Source: Trueperaceae bacterium (lineage in GTDB: Bacteria > Deinococcota > Deinococci > Deinococcales > Trueperaceae). Taken from it: a stretch of DNA of 39,572 nucleotides. Positions 20,584 through 33,759 of this stretch are shown in pieces. Numbering within the stretch: position 1 is the stretch's first letter; each line of letters begins with the position of its first letter. The stretch spans positions 1-39,572 of the forward strand of contig JAABRV010000006.1 in NCBI GenBank assembly GCA_011390735.1, written 5' to 3'. Under the pieces are notes generated by a model. The model was not told the origin of the DNA. It ran no database searches and saw only the letters and a program-made list of their open reading frames with translations. A program made the translations under genes and the position numbers.

Positions 20584-21477
20584 TCAGGTCGCCTGCGGCT
20601 CGGACACCGGGCGCGGGCGCAGGCGCCGCGCGAGCCGGCGGAAGGCGTCGAGGTCGAGGACCTCGGCCCGCACGCGCGGGTCGAAGCCGAGCTCCCCCAA
20701 GGCGCGTTGCACGTCGTCGGGGTCGTCGCCGGCGGCGCGCAGGTTGGCGACCAGCGTCTTCCGCCGGTGGCGGAAGCCGTCGCGGACGAGCGCGAACGTC
20801 GCGGGGTCGGGACGCGCGGCGGGGTCGACGTCGAGGCGGACGACGGCGGAGGTGACCTTGGGGGGCGGCAGGAACGCCCCCGGCGGCACGCTGCGCACGA
20901 TGCGCGCCCGGGCGTGGTGCGCGACCCACAGGCTGAGGCTGCCGAAAGCGGCGCTGCCGGCGGTGGCGACCAGGCGCTCGGCGACCTCCTTCTGGACCAG
21001 CACCACGGCGCGGTCGAAGCGGCCACAGCTCAGCACACGCGCGAGGACCGCGGTCCCGACCTGGTACGGCAGGTTGGCGACGAAGGCGGCGCCGGGGGTG
21101 GCGGTGGCGAAGTCGACCCGCAGCGCGTCGGCGTGGCGCACCTCCGCGTGCGGCCAGGGGGCGAGGGTCTCGGCGAGGACCGGCAGCAGCCGGCGGTCGA
21201 GCTCGATCGCGACCACCCGCCGGGCGCGCCGCGCGAGCTCGACGGTCAGCGTCCCGAGCCCCGGCCCCACCTCCCAGGCCTCGTCATCCGCCGTGAGTTC
21301 GGCGGCCGCGACGATCGCCGACAGGCTCCCGCGGTCGATGAGGAAGTGCTGACCGAGCGAGGTGTCGGCGCCCAGCCCGTGCCGGCGCAGCAGGTCGCGA
21401 ACGACGCGCGGGGACGTGAGGTCGGGGCCGGAGGCGTCGGGGTCAGCCGCGGCCGATGCGTTCCGCGATGACGGCAT
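20584..21477 (-). CDS. rsmA: 16S rRNA dimethyladenosine transferase RsmA/KsgA
   Basis: GADTSLGQHFLIDRGSLSAIVAAAELTADDEAWEVGPGLGTLTVELARRARRVVAIELDRRLLPVL...FVANLPYQVGTAVL. Start codon uncertain. Confidence 0.95.
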   Translation of the reverse strand: MPSSRNASAAADPDASGPDLTSPRVVRDLLRRHGLGADTSLGQHFLIDRGSLSAIVAAAELTADDEAWEVGPGLGTLTVELARRARRVVAIELDRRLLPVLAETLAPWPHAEVRHADALRVDFATATPGAAFVANLPYQVGTAVLARVLSCGRFDRAVVLVQKEVAERLVATAGSAAFGSLSLWVAHHARARIVRSVPPGAFLPPPKVTSAVVRLDVDPAARPDPATFALVRDGFRHRRKTLVANLRAAGDDPDDVQRALGELGFDPRVRAEVLDLDAFRRLARRLRPRPVSEPQAT

Positions 21478-21940
21478 CGAGCCGCTCCAGAGCGGCGGCG
21501 AGGTCGGTACCGCCGACGATCGCCAGCTCGGATGCGAGCGCGGACTTGGCGGTGTCCAGGACCTCGCGCTCCGTGGCCGCCAAGCCCTTCTCGAGGTCGC
21601 GCTGGGCGAGCACGCCGATGAGGCGCGCCAGCTCGTAGGCGCCGCCGCGGCCCAGGATCTCCTGCTCGACGCGGTACCGCGGGGGCCACTGTTGCGGCAG
21701 GTTGAGATCGGCCTTCGCCATCGCCTCGAACAGGCGCTCCAGCTCGTCGGCGCCGACCGTGTGCCGCAGGCCGACGTCCTCGCCGCGCTTCAGCGGCACG
21801 AGGACCTCCATGTCGCCCTTCACGAAGACGACCTTCAGGTACTCGTGCGTCTCTCCCAGCACCTCTCGGGTGGTGCGCTCCTGCACCACACCGGCGCCCT
21901 GGGAGGGATAGACGACGTGGTCACCGACTTCGAACGTCAC
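21443..21940 (-). CDS. carD: CarD-family transcriptional regulator
   Basis: VTFEVGDHVVYPSQGAGVVQERTTREVLGETHEYLKVVFVKGDMEVLVPLKRGEDVGLRHTV; GTG start 21940 with GGAGG SD. Confidence 0.92.
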   Translation of the reverse strand: MTFEVGDHVVYPSQGAGVVQERTTREVLGETHEYLKVVFVKGDMEVLVPLKRGEDVGLRHTVGADELERLFEAMAKADLNLPQQWPPRYRVEQEILGRGGAYELARLIGVLAQRDLEKGLAATEREVLDTAKSALASELAIVGGTDLAAALERLDAVIAERIGRG

Positions 21941-21959
21941 CCGGAGCCTCCACGCGGGC

Positions 21960-21965
21960 ACGCTA
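21960..21965 (-). promoter_or_regulatory. -10 box TAGCGT for carD
   Basis: Reverse strand tggTAGCGTgcccgcgtggaggctccggGTG. Confidence 0.45.
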
Positions 21966-21989
21966 CCACGCACGCGCGCGCTCGGCGCC

Positions 21990-23563
21990 TCACCACAGGC
22001 CGAGGTCGGTCCAGGCCTGGAACCCCACGAACGCGATGCCGACGGTGGCAAAGGCCAGCGCCGTCGCCCCGGCGCCGACGAACGCCGGCAGCGCCTCGAG
22101 GTCGCGGTGGCGCCACAGCCAGGCGGCCAGCAGGGCGGCGGCCGCGCTGGCGCCCGTCAGCGCGGCGACGCCCCCGACCAGCGGCCAGAGGACGTCCGCC
22201 GGGGCGCCGAGCGCGGCGGCCGCCAGGATCCCCAGGCCGGGCAGGGCGGCGCCGGTCAGGGCGCCGCGCCAACGGGCGGCATCCGTGGAGGCCCTGCGGG
22301 CGAACACGACGGCGAGCGCCCACAGCAGCGGCAGCGTGCTCGCCGACACCAGGATGGCGGCGAGGAGGCTCGCGCCCAACTGCCCGGCGGCCTCTTCGGC
22401 GACGCTCCACGGTCGCCAGCCGAAAACGGCGGCGATCTCGTCGAGGGGACCGCGCACCATGGGCCGCCGGTCGTCGCTCGCATACAACGCGTCGCGGCCG
22501 CCGGCCTCGCTGCCGATCCACACCAGGTGGTGGATGCCCTCGGCGTCCAGGACGGCCCAGCCCTCACGGATGACCACCGGCGACCAGGCGACCGCGACGG
22601 GCGGCGAGGCGGGGTCGGTCACCCGCCAGACGCTGCGGTCGCGCGCGATGAAATCGGTCCCCACACCGGCCGCCAGGGTCGTGCCGAGCGGTCGGCCGGG
22701 GACCAGCGGGACGTCCCCGACGGCGGGACCCTCGAGCGCATCGCTGGCCGCAACCCGCCAGCGCCGCGCGACGCCGTCGTCCCCGGTCCAGGTCCTCTGC
22801 ACCACCGCGCCGGCGCCGGCCTCGACGGCGGTCGCGGTGCGCCCCACCTGCCCGTCGGCGTTCCCGAGCGAAACGGGCCCCGCCCAGCGTCCGTCGGCTG
22901 ACCACCAGGCGGCCTGCGCCTGCCAGTCGCTGGCGCTGCCGAACGCCGTCGTCTCGGTGAAGCCCTCGACCCAGGTCAGGTGGACGACGCCGTCGGCGGC
23001 CGCGGCCGACAGGCCGGTGATCTGCAGGTCGGTGCGGTACAGGGGGATCGCCGCACCGTCCGGCGCGAGGCGCACGATCTCGGCGCCGGCGTCGCGGCCG
23101 CGGTGGCTGAAGAGCCAGGTCTCGCCGGCCTGCTGCACGGCCGCCAGCGGGAGCAGTTGGCCGCTCTCGAACGGCTGGTCGGTGAACGTGGCGCGGTAGA
23201 CGTAACGACCGGTCGTCAGGTCACGCCAAGCCCAGACTGCCTGCAGCCCGGCGTCCACCGCGCCGGCGACCGTGAGGTCGCGCACGCCCTCGGCGTCGCC
23301 CAACCGGCGCGCGTCGCCGTCGCCGGCGAGTTCGCGCACGACGATGGCGCCGACCTCCCACGACACCAGGCTCGCCCGGCCGCGGTCGAGCGCCAGCGTC
23401 GCGAGCGGGCGCTCCAGGTGCGGCAGCAGCGCCCGCGGTCGGTCGAAGCCGCCGTCGGCCGCGTACGGCTGCGCCCAGGCGAGACCTGCGACGAGGACGG
23501 CGGCGAGCCAGGCGTGCCGGAACGGGCCCCGCGGCCGCCGCCCGGACGGGCGTCGGGTGCCGC

Positions 23564-23567
<4 letters not shown>
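21990..23567 (-). CDS. Uncharacterised exported protein: signal peptide, predicted beta-propeller-like ectodomain, C-terminal TM helices
   Basis: Signal [18 protein letters not shown]; repeated blade-like segments (VHLTWVEG..., [21 protein letters not shown]); C-term [23 protein letters not shown]... GTGA overlap with uvrB. Confidence 0.7.
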
Positions 23568-25636
<2,069 letters not shown>

Positions 25637-25642
25637 CCGTTC

Positions 25643-25648
25643 AGTCTA
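25643..25648 (-). promoter_or_regulatory. -10 box TAGACT, 6 nt upstream of the uvrB ATG
   Basis: Reverse strand ggcTAGACTgaacggATG. Confidence 0.55.
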
Positions 25649-25674
25649 GCCCCCGGGGGTGCGCGCGACCGTCG

Positions 25675-25680
25675 TAGCAT
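25675..25680 (+). promoter_or_regulatory. -10 box TAGCAT for osmC (leader of about 60 nt)
   Basis: gtcgTAGCATgacg; same hexamer as the groES -10. Confidence 0.45.
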
Positions 25681-25703
25681 GACGCCATCCCCACGGCGCG
25701 GGT

Positions 25704-25724
25704 GTGCCCGGCTACGCCGGGCAC
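25704..25724 (+). other. 5'UTR hairpin upstream of osmC
   Basis: gtgcccggc-tac-gccgggcac, perfect 9-bp stem just upstream of the gagaggag SD. Confidence 0.55.
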
Positions 25725-25745
25725 CAAGCGCGAGAGGAGACCTGC

Positions 25746-26171
25746 ATGCCCGTCCGTACGTCCAACGCCGTGTGGCGCGGCGACCTGAAGGGCGGCGACG
25801 GCACCGTCGCGCTCGGCAGCGGCGCCTTCGAGGGCCCGTACTCGTTCCCGTCCCGCTTCGAGGAGGGACCCGGCACCAACCCCGAGGAGCTCATCGGCGC
25901 CGCCCACGCGGGCTGCTTCGCCATGGCGCTCTCGAACGGCCTCGCCGGCGCGGGCTTCACCCCCACCGAGGTGCGGGTCGAGGCGCGCGTCCACCTCGGT
26001 CGCGACGACCAGGGCGCCGCCATCACCAAGATCGAGCTCGTCTGCCGCGCCACCGTGCCCGGCATCGACGCCGACGCCTTCGCGGCGCAGGCCGCCGCGG
26101 CCAAGGTCGGCTGCCCGGTGTCGAAGGCCTTGGCGGCCGTACCGATCGAGCTGGACGCGGCGCTCAGCTGA
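25746..26171 (+). CDS. osmC: OsmC-family peroxiredoxin
   Basis: GTNPEELIGAAHAGCFAMALSNGLAGAGF...KVGCPVSKALAAVPIELDAALS; both conserved Cys present. Confidence 0.93.
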   Translation: MPVRTSNAVWRGDLKGGDGTVALGSGAFEGPYSFPSRFEEGPGTNPEELIGAAHAGCFAMALSNGLAGAGFTPTEVRVEARVHLGRDDQGAAITKIELVCRATVPGIDADAFAAQAAAAKVGCPVSKALAAVPIELDAALS

Positions 26172-26842
26172 CCGCGCAGGACCAGCACGCGCTGCTCGAC
26201 GCGCTGGCCGAGCCGGCGTGCGGTGTCTGTTCCGCTGCCGCGGGTGCGGCCCGCACCTACCTGCGCGGCGTGCTCGGCGACGGCGTCAACGACGTCGACG
26301 TGCGTGCGGACTGGCGCCGCCGAGGCGGCCTCTGTCCGCGCCATTGGCGGGTGTGGCGCTCGCTCGAGGCGCCCGCCCTGTCGTCGGCGGTGCTGCTCCG
26401 GGACCTGCTGGAGCACGAGCTGCGGCGCCGCCTGGGTGATGCGGCGACCCCGGCGCCGGTCGAACGGCTGGGCTTCCTGCGGTCGCTCGGCGGTCTCTCT
26501 CGGGCGCCCGCAGCGTCCGCGGACGAGCGGCCGGTCGTCCGCTGCCGGGCCTGCGAGATCGAGGGCACCGCCGAGCGCCGCTACCTGCACGCGCTGCAGC
26601 ACGTGCGGGAGGACGCCCTCGAGGGCGCGCTGGCGCGCGGGCGCGGCTTCGTCTGCGTCGACCACGTGGCCGCGTTGCCCGACGGCCGCGCGCGCGCCCT
26701 CCTGACCGCTCGCCTCGAAGCGCTGCTGGTCGATCTCGACACGTTCTTGCGGCGCAGCGACCACCGCTTCGCGCACGAGCCGATGGGCGAGGCCGGGGAC
26801 GCCTGGCTGCGCGCGATCCGGGCCGTCGGGGGCGACGTGTGA
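26168..26842 (+). CDS. DUF6062-like double Cys/His metal-site protein; apparent CTG start
   Basis: CGVC...RTYLRGVLGDGVNDVDVRADWRRRGGLCPRH and CRACEIEGTAERRYLHALQHV...GRGFVCVDH...LDTFLRRSDHRFAHEPMGEAGDAWLRAIRAVGG. No ATG/GTG/TTG in frame between the osmC overlap and the first CxxC. Confidence 0.7.
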   Translation: MTAQDQHALLDALAEPACGVCSAAAGAARTYLRGVLGDGVNDVDVRADWRRRGGLCPRHWRVWRSLEAPALSSAVLLRDLLEHELRRRLGDAATPAPVERLGFLRSLGGLSRAPAASADERPVVRCRACEIEGTAERRYLHALQHVREDALEGALARGRGFVCVDHVAALPDGRARALLTARLEALLVDLDTFLRRSDHRFAHEPMGEAGDAWLRAIRAVGGDV

Positions 26843-26855
26843 GGCGCGCGCCGCC

Positions 26856-28733
<1,878 letters not shown>

Positions 28734-28739
28734 CCCGGC

Positions 28740-28745
28740 AGTGTA
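28740..28745 (-). promoter_or_regulatory. -10 box TACACT, 6 nt upstream of the ABC exporter GTG
   Basis: Reverse strand ggcTACACTgccgggGTG. Confidence 0.5.
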
Positions 28746-28940
28746 GCCCTGTCGGGCGGCGGCCGCGGCGCGCGCGGCACGCGGCCGATCGTGACCGGGC
28801 CGAGCCTGGCGCTTTGCCCGTCTCCGTACTCGGGGGCTGTGGTAACCTTGCTTCCGTTAGCCCCGTCTTCGCGGCCCGCGCCCTTCCGAACGGTGGGGAG
28901 GTGCTCGGTTGCAGCAGGGCTGCAGAAAGAGGTACGACGC

Positions 28941-30299
28941 ATGAGAAAAACCGCCATCCGTTTCCTTCTCGCTTTGAGCTTGGGCGGTCTCCTCGGCACT
29001 GCCCTCTCCCAGGACCTCGTGTTCCCGATCGGCGAGGATGCCCGCTTCAACTGGTCCGATCTCGAACGCTTCGAGGCGATCGATCTCAGCGGTCAGACGA
29101 TCGAGGTCTTCGGGCCCTGGTTGACCGTCGACCGCGACCTCGTGCTGTCGGTCTTCGCCTACTTCGAGCAGGCGACCGGCGCCACGATCGCCTACGCCGG
29201 CTCCGACAGCTTCGAGCAGCAGATCGTCATCGACGTCCAGGCCGGCAGCCCGCCGCACCTGGCCGTCTTCCCGCAGCCCGGCCTGGCGGCCGACCTGGCC
29301 GCACGCGGCGGCCTCGTGCCGCTCGGTGACGAACTCGCCGACGTCGTGCGCGAGAACTACGGCGCCGGCCAGTCGTGGGTCGACCTCGGCAGCTACCCCG
29401 ACGCCGACGGCAACGTGCAGTTCTTCGCGCTGCACTACAAGTCGGACCTCAAGAGCCTCGTCTGGTACTCGCCCGACAACTTCGCCGACGCCGGCTACGA
29501 GATCCCGCAGACGATGGAAGAGCTCATCGGGCTGTCCGACCAGATCGTCGCCGACGGCGGTACCCCCTGGTGCATCGGCCTCGGTTCCGGCGACGCGACC
29601 GGCTGGCCGGCCACCGACTGGGTCGAGGACCTCCTGCTGCGCACGCAGCCGCCCGAGGTGTACGACGGCTGGGTCACCAACGAGATCCCCTTCAACGATC
29701 CCCGGATCGTGGGTGCCATCGAGCTCTTCGGCACCTTCGCCAAGACCGAAGCGTACGTCGACGGCGGCGTCTCGTCGGTCGGCTCGACGGACTTCCGTGA
29801 CAGCCCCGTCGGCCTGTTCACCGTGCCGCCGCGCTGCTACATGCACCGCCAGGCCAGCTTCATCCCGTCGTTCTTCCCCGAGGGCACGGAACTCGGCGTC
29901 GACGCCGACTTCTTCTACTTCCCGGCCTTCGAGAACCTGGACCTCGGGACGCCGGTCCTCGGCGCCGGCACGATGTGGGCGATGACCCGCGAGAGCGAGG
30001 GCGCCCGCGTGCTGCTCGACTTCCTCACGACCCCGCTGGCCCACGAGATCTGGATGGCCCAGAGCGGCTTCCTGACCCCCCACCTGGGCGTCAACCTCGA
30101 TGCCTACGCCAACGAGACGCTGCGCGGCCAGGGCGAGATCCTGCAGAGCGCGACCACCTTCCGTTTCGACGGGTCCGACCTGATGCCCGGCCAGATCGGC
30201 GCCGGCGCCTTCTGGACCGGCATGGTCAACTACGTCTCGGGCGATTCCGCGCAGTCGGTCGCGGACGACATCCAGCGCTCCTGGGACGCCCTGCGCTGA
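28941..30299 (+). CDS. aglE: Alpha-glucoside-type ABC transporter substrate-binding protein (AglE-like)
   Basis: Signal MRKTAIRFLLALSLGGLLGTALSQ; IEVFGPWLTVDRDLVLSVFAYFEQATGATIAYAGSDSFEQQIVIDVQAGSPPHLAVFPQPGLAADLAARGGLVPL. Confidence 0.87.
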   Translation: MRKTAIRFLLALSLGGLLGTALSQDLVFPIGEDARFNWSDLERFEAIDLSGQTIEVFGPWLTVDRDLVLSVFAYFEQATGATIAYAGSDSFEQQIVIDVQAGSPPHLAVFPQPGLAADLAARGGLVPLGDELADVVRENYGAGQSWVDLGSYPDADGNVQFFALHYKSDLKSLVWYSPDNFADAGYEIPQTMEELIGLSDQIVADGGTPWCIGLGSGDATGWPATDWVEDLLLRTQPPEVYDGWVTNEIPFNDPRIVGAIELFGTFAKTEAYVDGGVSSVGSTDFRDSPVGLFTVPPRCYMHRQASFIPSFFPEGTELGVDADFFYFPAFENLDLGTPVLGAGTMWAMTRESEGARVLLDFLTTPLAHEIWMAQSGFLTPHLGVNLDAYANETLRGQGEILQSATTFRFDGSDLMPGQIGAGAFWTGMVNYVSGDSAQSVADDIQRSWDALR

Positions 30300-30347
30300 G
30301 CAACGACGGCGCGGCCGGCGCAAGCCGCTGCGTCCGAGCGTGATCCT

Positions 30348-30375
30348 GGGCAGGGTGGCAACAGCCACCCTGCCC
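30348..30375 (+). terminator. Intercistronic stem-loop between aglE and aglF
   Basis: gggcagggtggc-aaca-gccaccctgccc, perfect 12-bp stem, 4-nt loop, no T-tract. Confidence 0.7.
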
Positions 30376-30433
30376 GCTTGGTATCGGGTGATGGCGGCGG
30401 CCGCGTCGCCGAGCCAAGAGGGGAGAGAGGCCG

Positions 30434-31447
30434 TTGACGCAACAAGTGCTCGTGGCCCTGCTGGCGGTCATCGCCGGCGTCGGCGCCAGCCTGGCCTACT
30501 TCTTCGGCACCAACCTGCTGCTGGACCGGCTCGCCGCGGACGGCCGCAAGCCCGACGGCAGCTACCTGTCACGTGAGCCGCTGCGGAACCTGATCCGCCC
30601 GTGGCTGTTCGTGCTGCCGGCGCTCGTCATCCTGGGCATCTACCTCGTGTACCCGGTCGTCGAGACGGCCCGCCTCAGCTTCTTCGACCGGACCGGCACG
30701 GAGTTCGTCGGGCTGAGCAACTACGTTTGGGCGATCCAGAACCCCGAGTTCCGCGAGGCGATCCGCAACAACCTCCTGTGGCTGCTGTTCGTCCCCGCGC
30801 TGAGCACGGCGGTCGGGCTGCTGGTGGCGACGCTGGCGGACCGCGTGTCGTGGGGCAACATCGCCAAGTCGCTGATCTTCATGCCGATGGCGATCTCGTT
30901 CGTCGGCGCCTCGGTCATCTGGAAGTTCGTGTACGACTTCCGCGGACCCGACGCGCCACAGATCGGCATCGTCAACGCCATCGTCGTGGCCCTGGGAGGA
31001 GAGCCGCAGGCGTGGATCACCGTCCCCTTCTGGAACAACTTCCTGCTCATGATCATCCTGGTGTGGATCCAGACCGGCTTCGCCATGGTCATCCTCAGCG
31101 CGGCGCTGCGCGGCGTGCCGGAGGAGACGATCGAGGCGGCGCAGATCGACGGTGCCGGTGAGATCCAGGTCTTCTTCCGGATCGTGATCCCCCAGATCAT
31201 GAGCACGATCCTGGTCGTGTGGACCACCATCACGATCGTCGTCCTGAAGGTGTTCGACATCGTGCTGGCGATGACCAATGGCCAGTGGGGCACGAACGTG
31301 CTGGCGAACTCCATGTACAACTGGATGTTCCGAGGCGGCGGCGACTTCGGTCGTGGCAGCGTGATCGCGCTGGTGATCATGATCGCGGTCGTCCCGATCA
31401 TGGTGTGGAACATCCGGCGCTTCCAGGCCGAGGAGGCGATGCGATGA
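30434..31447 (+). CDS. aglF: Sugar ABC transporter permease (AglF-like)
   Basis: TTG start after gagagagg SD; FVLPALVILGIYLVYPVVETARLSFFDRTGTEFVGLSNY...EAAQIDGAGEIQVFFRIVIPQI (EAA loop). Confidence 0.92.
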   Translation: MTQQVLVALLAVIAGVGASLAYFFGTNLLLDRLAADGRKPDGSYLSREPLRNLIRPWLFVLPALVILGIYLVYPVVETARLSFFDRTGTEFVGLSNYVWAIQNPEFREAIRNNLLWLLFVPALSTAVGLLVATLADRVSWGNIAKSLIFMPMAISFVGASVIWKFVYDFRGPDAPQIGIVNAIVVALGGEPQAWITVPFWNNFLLMIILVWIQTGFAMVILSAALRGVPEETIEAAQIDGAGEIQVFFRIVIPQIMSTILVVWTTITIVVLKVFDIVLAMTNGQWGTNVLANSMYNWMFRGGGDFGRGSVIALVIMIAVVPIMVWNIRRFQAEEAMR

Positions 31448-32598
31448 CCGCCCGCGTTCCCGGCATGACCATCACCTGGGGCCGGCTGCTCACGCATGCG
31501 AGCCTGGTCCTCATCGTCGTGCTGTGGACCATCCCGGTGCTGGGCCTGTTCATCAGCTCGCTGCGCGACAAGGACCAGCTGATCGTCTCGGGTTGGTGGA
31601 CGGCCTTCTCGGCGACCGAGCGCACCGCCTTCGGCCGCACGGGCGCGGCCGCCGAGGCCGTCGAGGTCGACGGCGAGTACGTGATCGAGGGCGACTTCCT
31701 GGAGGACCCGCGGCGGACCATCACGAGCTACGGCCTGCGGCAGACCGACCTGACGGCCCAGGCCCCCGGCGAACCGGTCGCGATCGACGACACCCAGTTC
31801 ACGCTGTTCGAGGACGGCAGCTACCGCTGGACCTCGGAGGAACCCTTCACGCACGGCGCCGGGCGGCGCATCTTCTACGTCGCCTCGATCCCGCCGACCT
31901 TCTCCCTGGAGAACTACCGCGAGGTGTTGTCGGGCGAGCGCATCGACCGAGCGTTCATCAACACGTTCACGGTCACCATCCCGGCGACCCTGATCCCGAT
32001 CCTCATCGCGGCCTTCGCGGCGTACGCCTTCGCCTGGATGAAGTTTCCCGGGCGGCAGTGGCTGTTCGCGATCGTCGTCGGCCTGCTGGTCGTGCCGCTC
32101 CAGATGTCGCTCATCCCGCTGTTGCGCATGTACAACGACATCGGCGCCACGTTCGGGGTGCCGTCCAAGACCTACCTCGGCATCTGGTTGGCCCACACCG
32201 GCTTCGGCCTGCCGCTGGCGATCTACCTCCTGCGCAATTACATCGGCGGCCTGCCGCGTGACATCATCGAATCGGCGCAGCTCGACGGCGCGTCGCACTT
32301 CGAGATCTTCATCCGCCTGATCCTGCCGCTCTCGGTGCCCGCGCTGGCGTCGTTCGCCATCTTCCAGTTCCTGTGGGTCTGGAACGACCTGCTGGTGGCG
32401 CTGGTGTTCCTCGGCAAGGGCGACGACCAGATCGTGCTCACGTCCAGCCTGCGCGAGTTGCTCGGTTCGCGCGGCGACAACTGGGAGATCCTCACCAGCG
32501 GCGCCTTCATCTCGATCATCGTGCCGCTGATGGTCTTCTTCTCGCTGCAGCGCTACTTCGTCCGCGGCCTGCTCGCCGGCTCGGTCAAGGGCGGTTGA
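31444..32598 (+). CDS. aglG: Sugar ABC transporter permease (AglG-like) with long periplasmic loop
   Basis: ATGA overlap; insert of about 100 aa between first and second TM helices; ESAQLDGASHFEIFIRLILPLSVPALASFAIFQFLWVWNDLLVALVFL. Confidence 0.92.
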   Translation: MTARVPGMTITWGRLLTHASLVLIVVLWTIPVLGLFISSLRDKDQLIVSGWWTAFSATERTAFGRTGAAAEAVEVDGEYVIEGDFLEDPRRTITSYGLRQTDLTAQAPGEPVAIDDTQFTLFEDGSYRWTSEEPFTHGAGRRIFYVASIPPTFSLENYREVLSGERIDRAFINTFTVTIPATLIPILIAAFAAYAFAWMKFPGRQWLFAIVVGLLVVPLQMSLIPLLRMYNDIGATFGVPSKTYLGIWLAHTGFGLPLAIYLLRNYIGGLPRDIIESAQLDGASHFEIFIRLILPLSVPALASFAIFQFLWVWNDLLVALVFLGKGDDQIVLTSSLRELLGSRGDNWEILTSGAFISIIVPLMVFFSLQRYFVRGLLAGSVKGG

Positions 32599-32670
32599 GC
32601 GGCGACGCCGAACCGCAGCGTACGTGTCCCGTCCCGCGCGCCGTGCCCTCGTGGCCGGCGCGCGGCCCTC

Positions 32671-32722
32671 GGCTAGGCGCCGGCGCGAGGCCCGCGTGCC
32701 AGGCTAGGCGCCGGCACGAGGC
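32671..32722. repeat. 21-bp direct repeat spanning the DUF4388-protein stop codon
   Basis: ggctaggcgccggcgcgaggc (32671-32691) and ggctaggcgccggcacgaggc (32702-32722), one mismatch; stop cta at 32704-32706. Confidence 0.88.
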
Positions 32723-33759
32723 AGTTTCTGCCGCAACCACGTCTGCAGGTCGACCTCGCGGTACGGGCGCGCCAGGCGCTCGGTGTTGGCCTCGCGCCGG
32801 CGCGTCCACCAACCGGCGGGCCCCGCGCCGATCACCAGCGTGGGCACGTGCGAGCCCTCGGCCCGGCGGCGCAGCGTCCGGAGCCAGTTCCATGGGTCCA
32901 GCTCCGCGTCGAGGACCACCGCGCTGGGTCGGACCTCGTCGAAGGCGGCCTCCGCCGCCACGAGGTCGGCGACCAGTCGCGGCCGCGTGCCGTGGCGCAA
33001 CAGCGCGAGACGTAGCAGGCGGGCCTCGGCCGGATCGGCGCAGGCGACGAGCACGGTCGCGGGCGTCGCGGCCTCGGTCGCAGGGGCCAGGACGCCGGCC
33101 TCGACGAGCTCAGCCAGCAGCGCGAGGGTCCGGCCCTCGGGCAGGTCGCTCTCGGCCGCCAGCGCGCGTGCGGAGCGGCGGCCGTCCACCAGGCCGAGGA
33201 CGTCCCAGGCCTCGGGCGACAACGGGTGCGCCGTCGGGTCGCCCACCCGCTTGAGGACCTCCTCGGGATCGAGGGCGTCGACCGAGCGCGGATCGCCGAG
33301 CTGCATGAGGACGCGGAGGGGATCGAAGCCCGCCTCGCCGGCGATCCCGGACGGCGGCGCCCCCTCCGCGAAGCGGAACCGCCCGTCGCGCCAGCCTCTC
33401 AGCTCGCCGAGGACCTCGGTCAGGTGCCGTTCGACCGCGACCGCGAGCTGGTCGGCGTCGATCCAGCCGCGGGCGATCGCGGCGCTGCCCAGCGACGGCA
33501 GGTCGGGGTCGCTGGCCTGGTCGGCCAGCAGGGTCTGCACCTCGTCGACCCCGAGGAGATCGAGCCGCACGAGCATCTCGCCCAGGTGCACGCCACCGTC
33601 GAGCGACGCCGCCAGCAGCCGTCCGCCTGCGATCCAGACCCGTGCCTGGCGCCCGCCGGCCTCGTCGCGTTCGAGGTGCAGCACCCCATCCTTGCGCCCC
33701 GCCACGACGACCTGCAAGACGTCGGTGAAGGCCGCGTCGCGCAGCGAGCCCTCGATCAC
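32704..33759 (-). CDS. DUF4388-domain protein with C-terminal degenerate receiver-like domain
   Basis: N-term [49 protein letters not shown] (DUF4388-like); C-term [24 protein letters not shown]...[34 protein letters not shown]. Confidence 0.75.
   Translation of the reverse strand: MIEGSLRDAAFTDVLQVVVAGRKDGVLHLERDEAGGRQARVWIAGGRLLAASLDGGVHLGEMLVRLDLLGVDEVQTLLADQASDPDLPSLGSAAIARGWIDADQLAVAVERHLTEVLGELRGWRDGRFRFAEGAPPSGIAGEAGFDPLRVLMQLGDPRSVDALDPEEVLKRVGDPTAHPLSPEAWDVLGLVDGRRSARALAAESDLPEGRTLALLAELVEAGVLAPATEAATPATVLVACADPAEARLLRLALLRHGTRPRLVADLVAAEAAFDEVRPSAVVLDAELDPWNWLRTLRRRAEGSHVPTLVIGAGPAGWWTRRREANTERLARPYREVDLQTWLRQKLPRAGA

Noticed and set aside
25650-25659. CCCCCGGGGG palindrome in the uvrB promoter spacer
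   Set aside because: Short, low complexity; no evidence of an SOS/LexA-type site.
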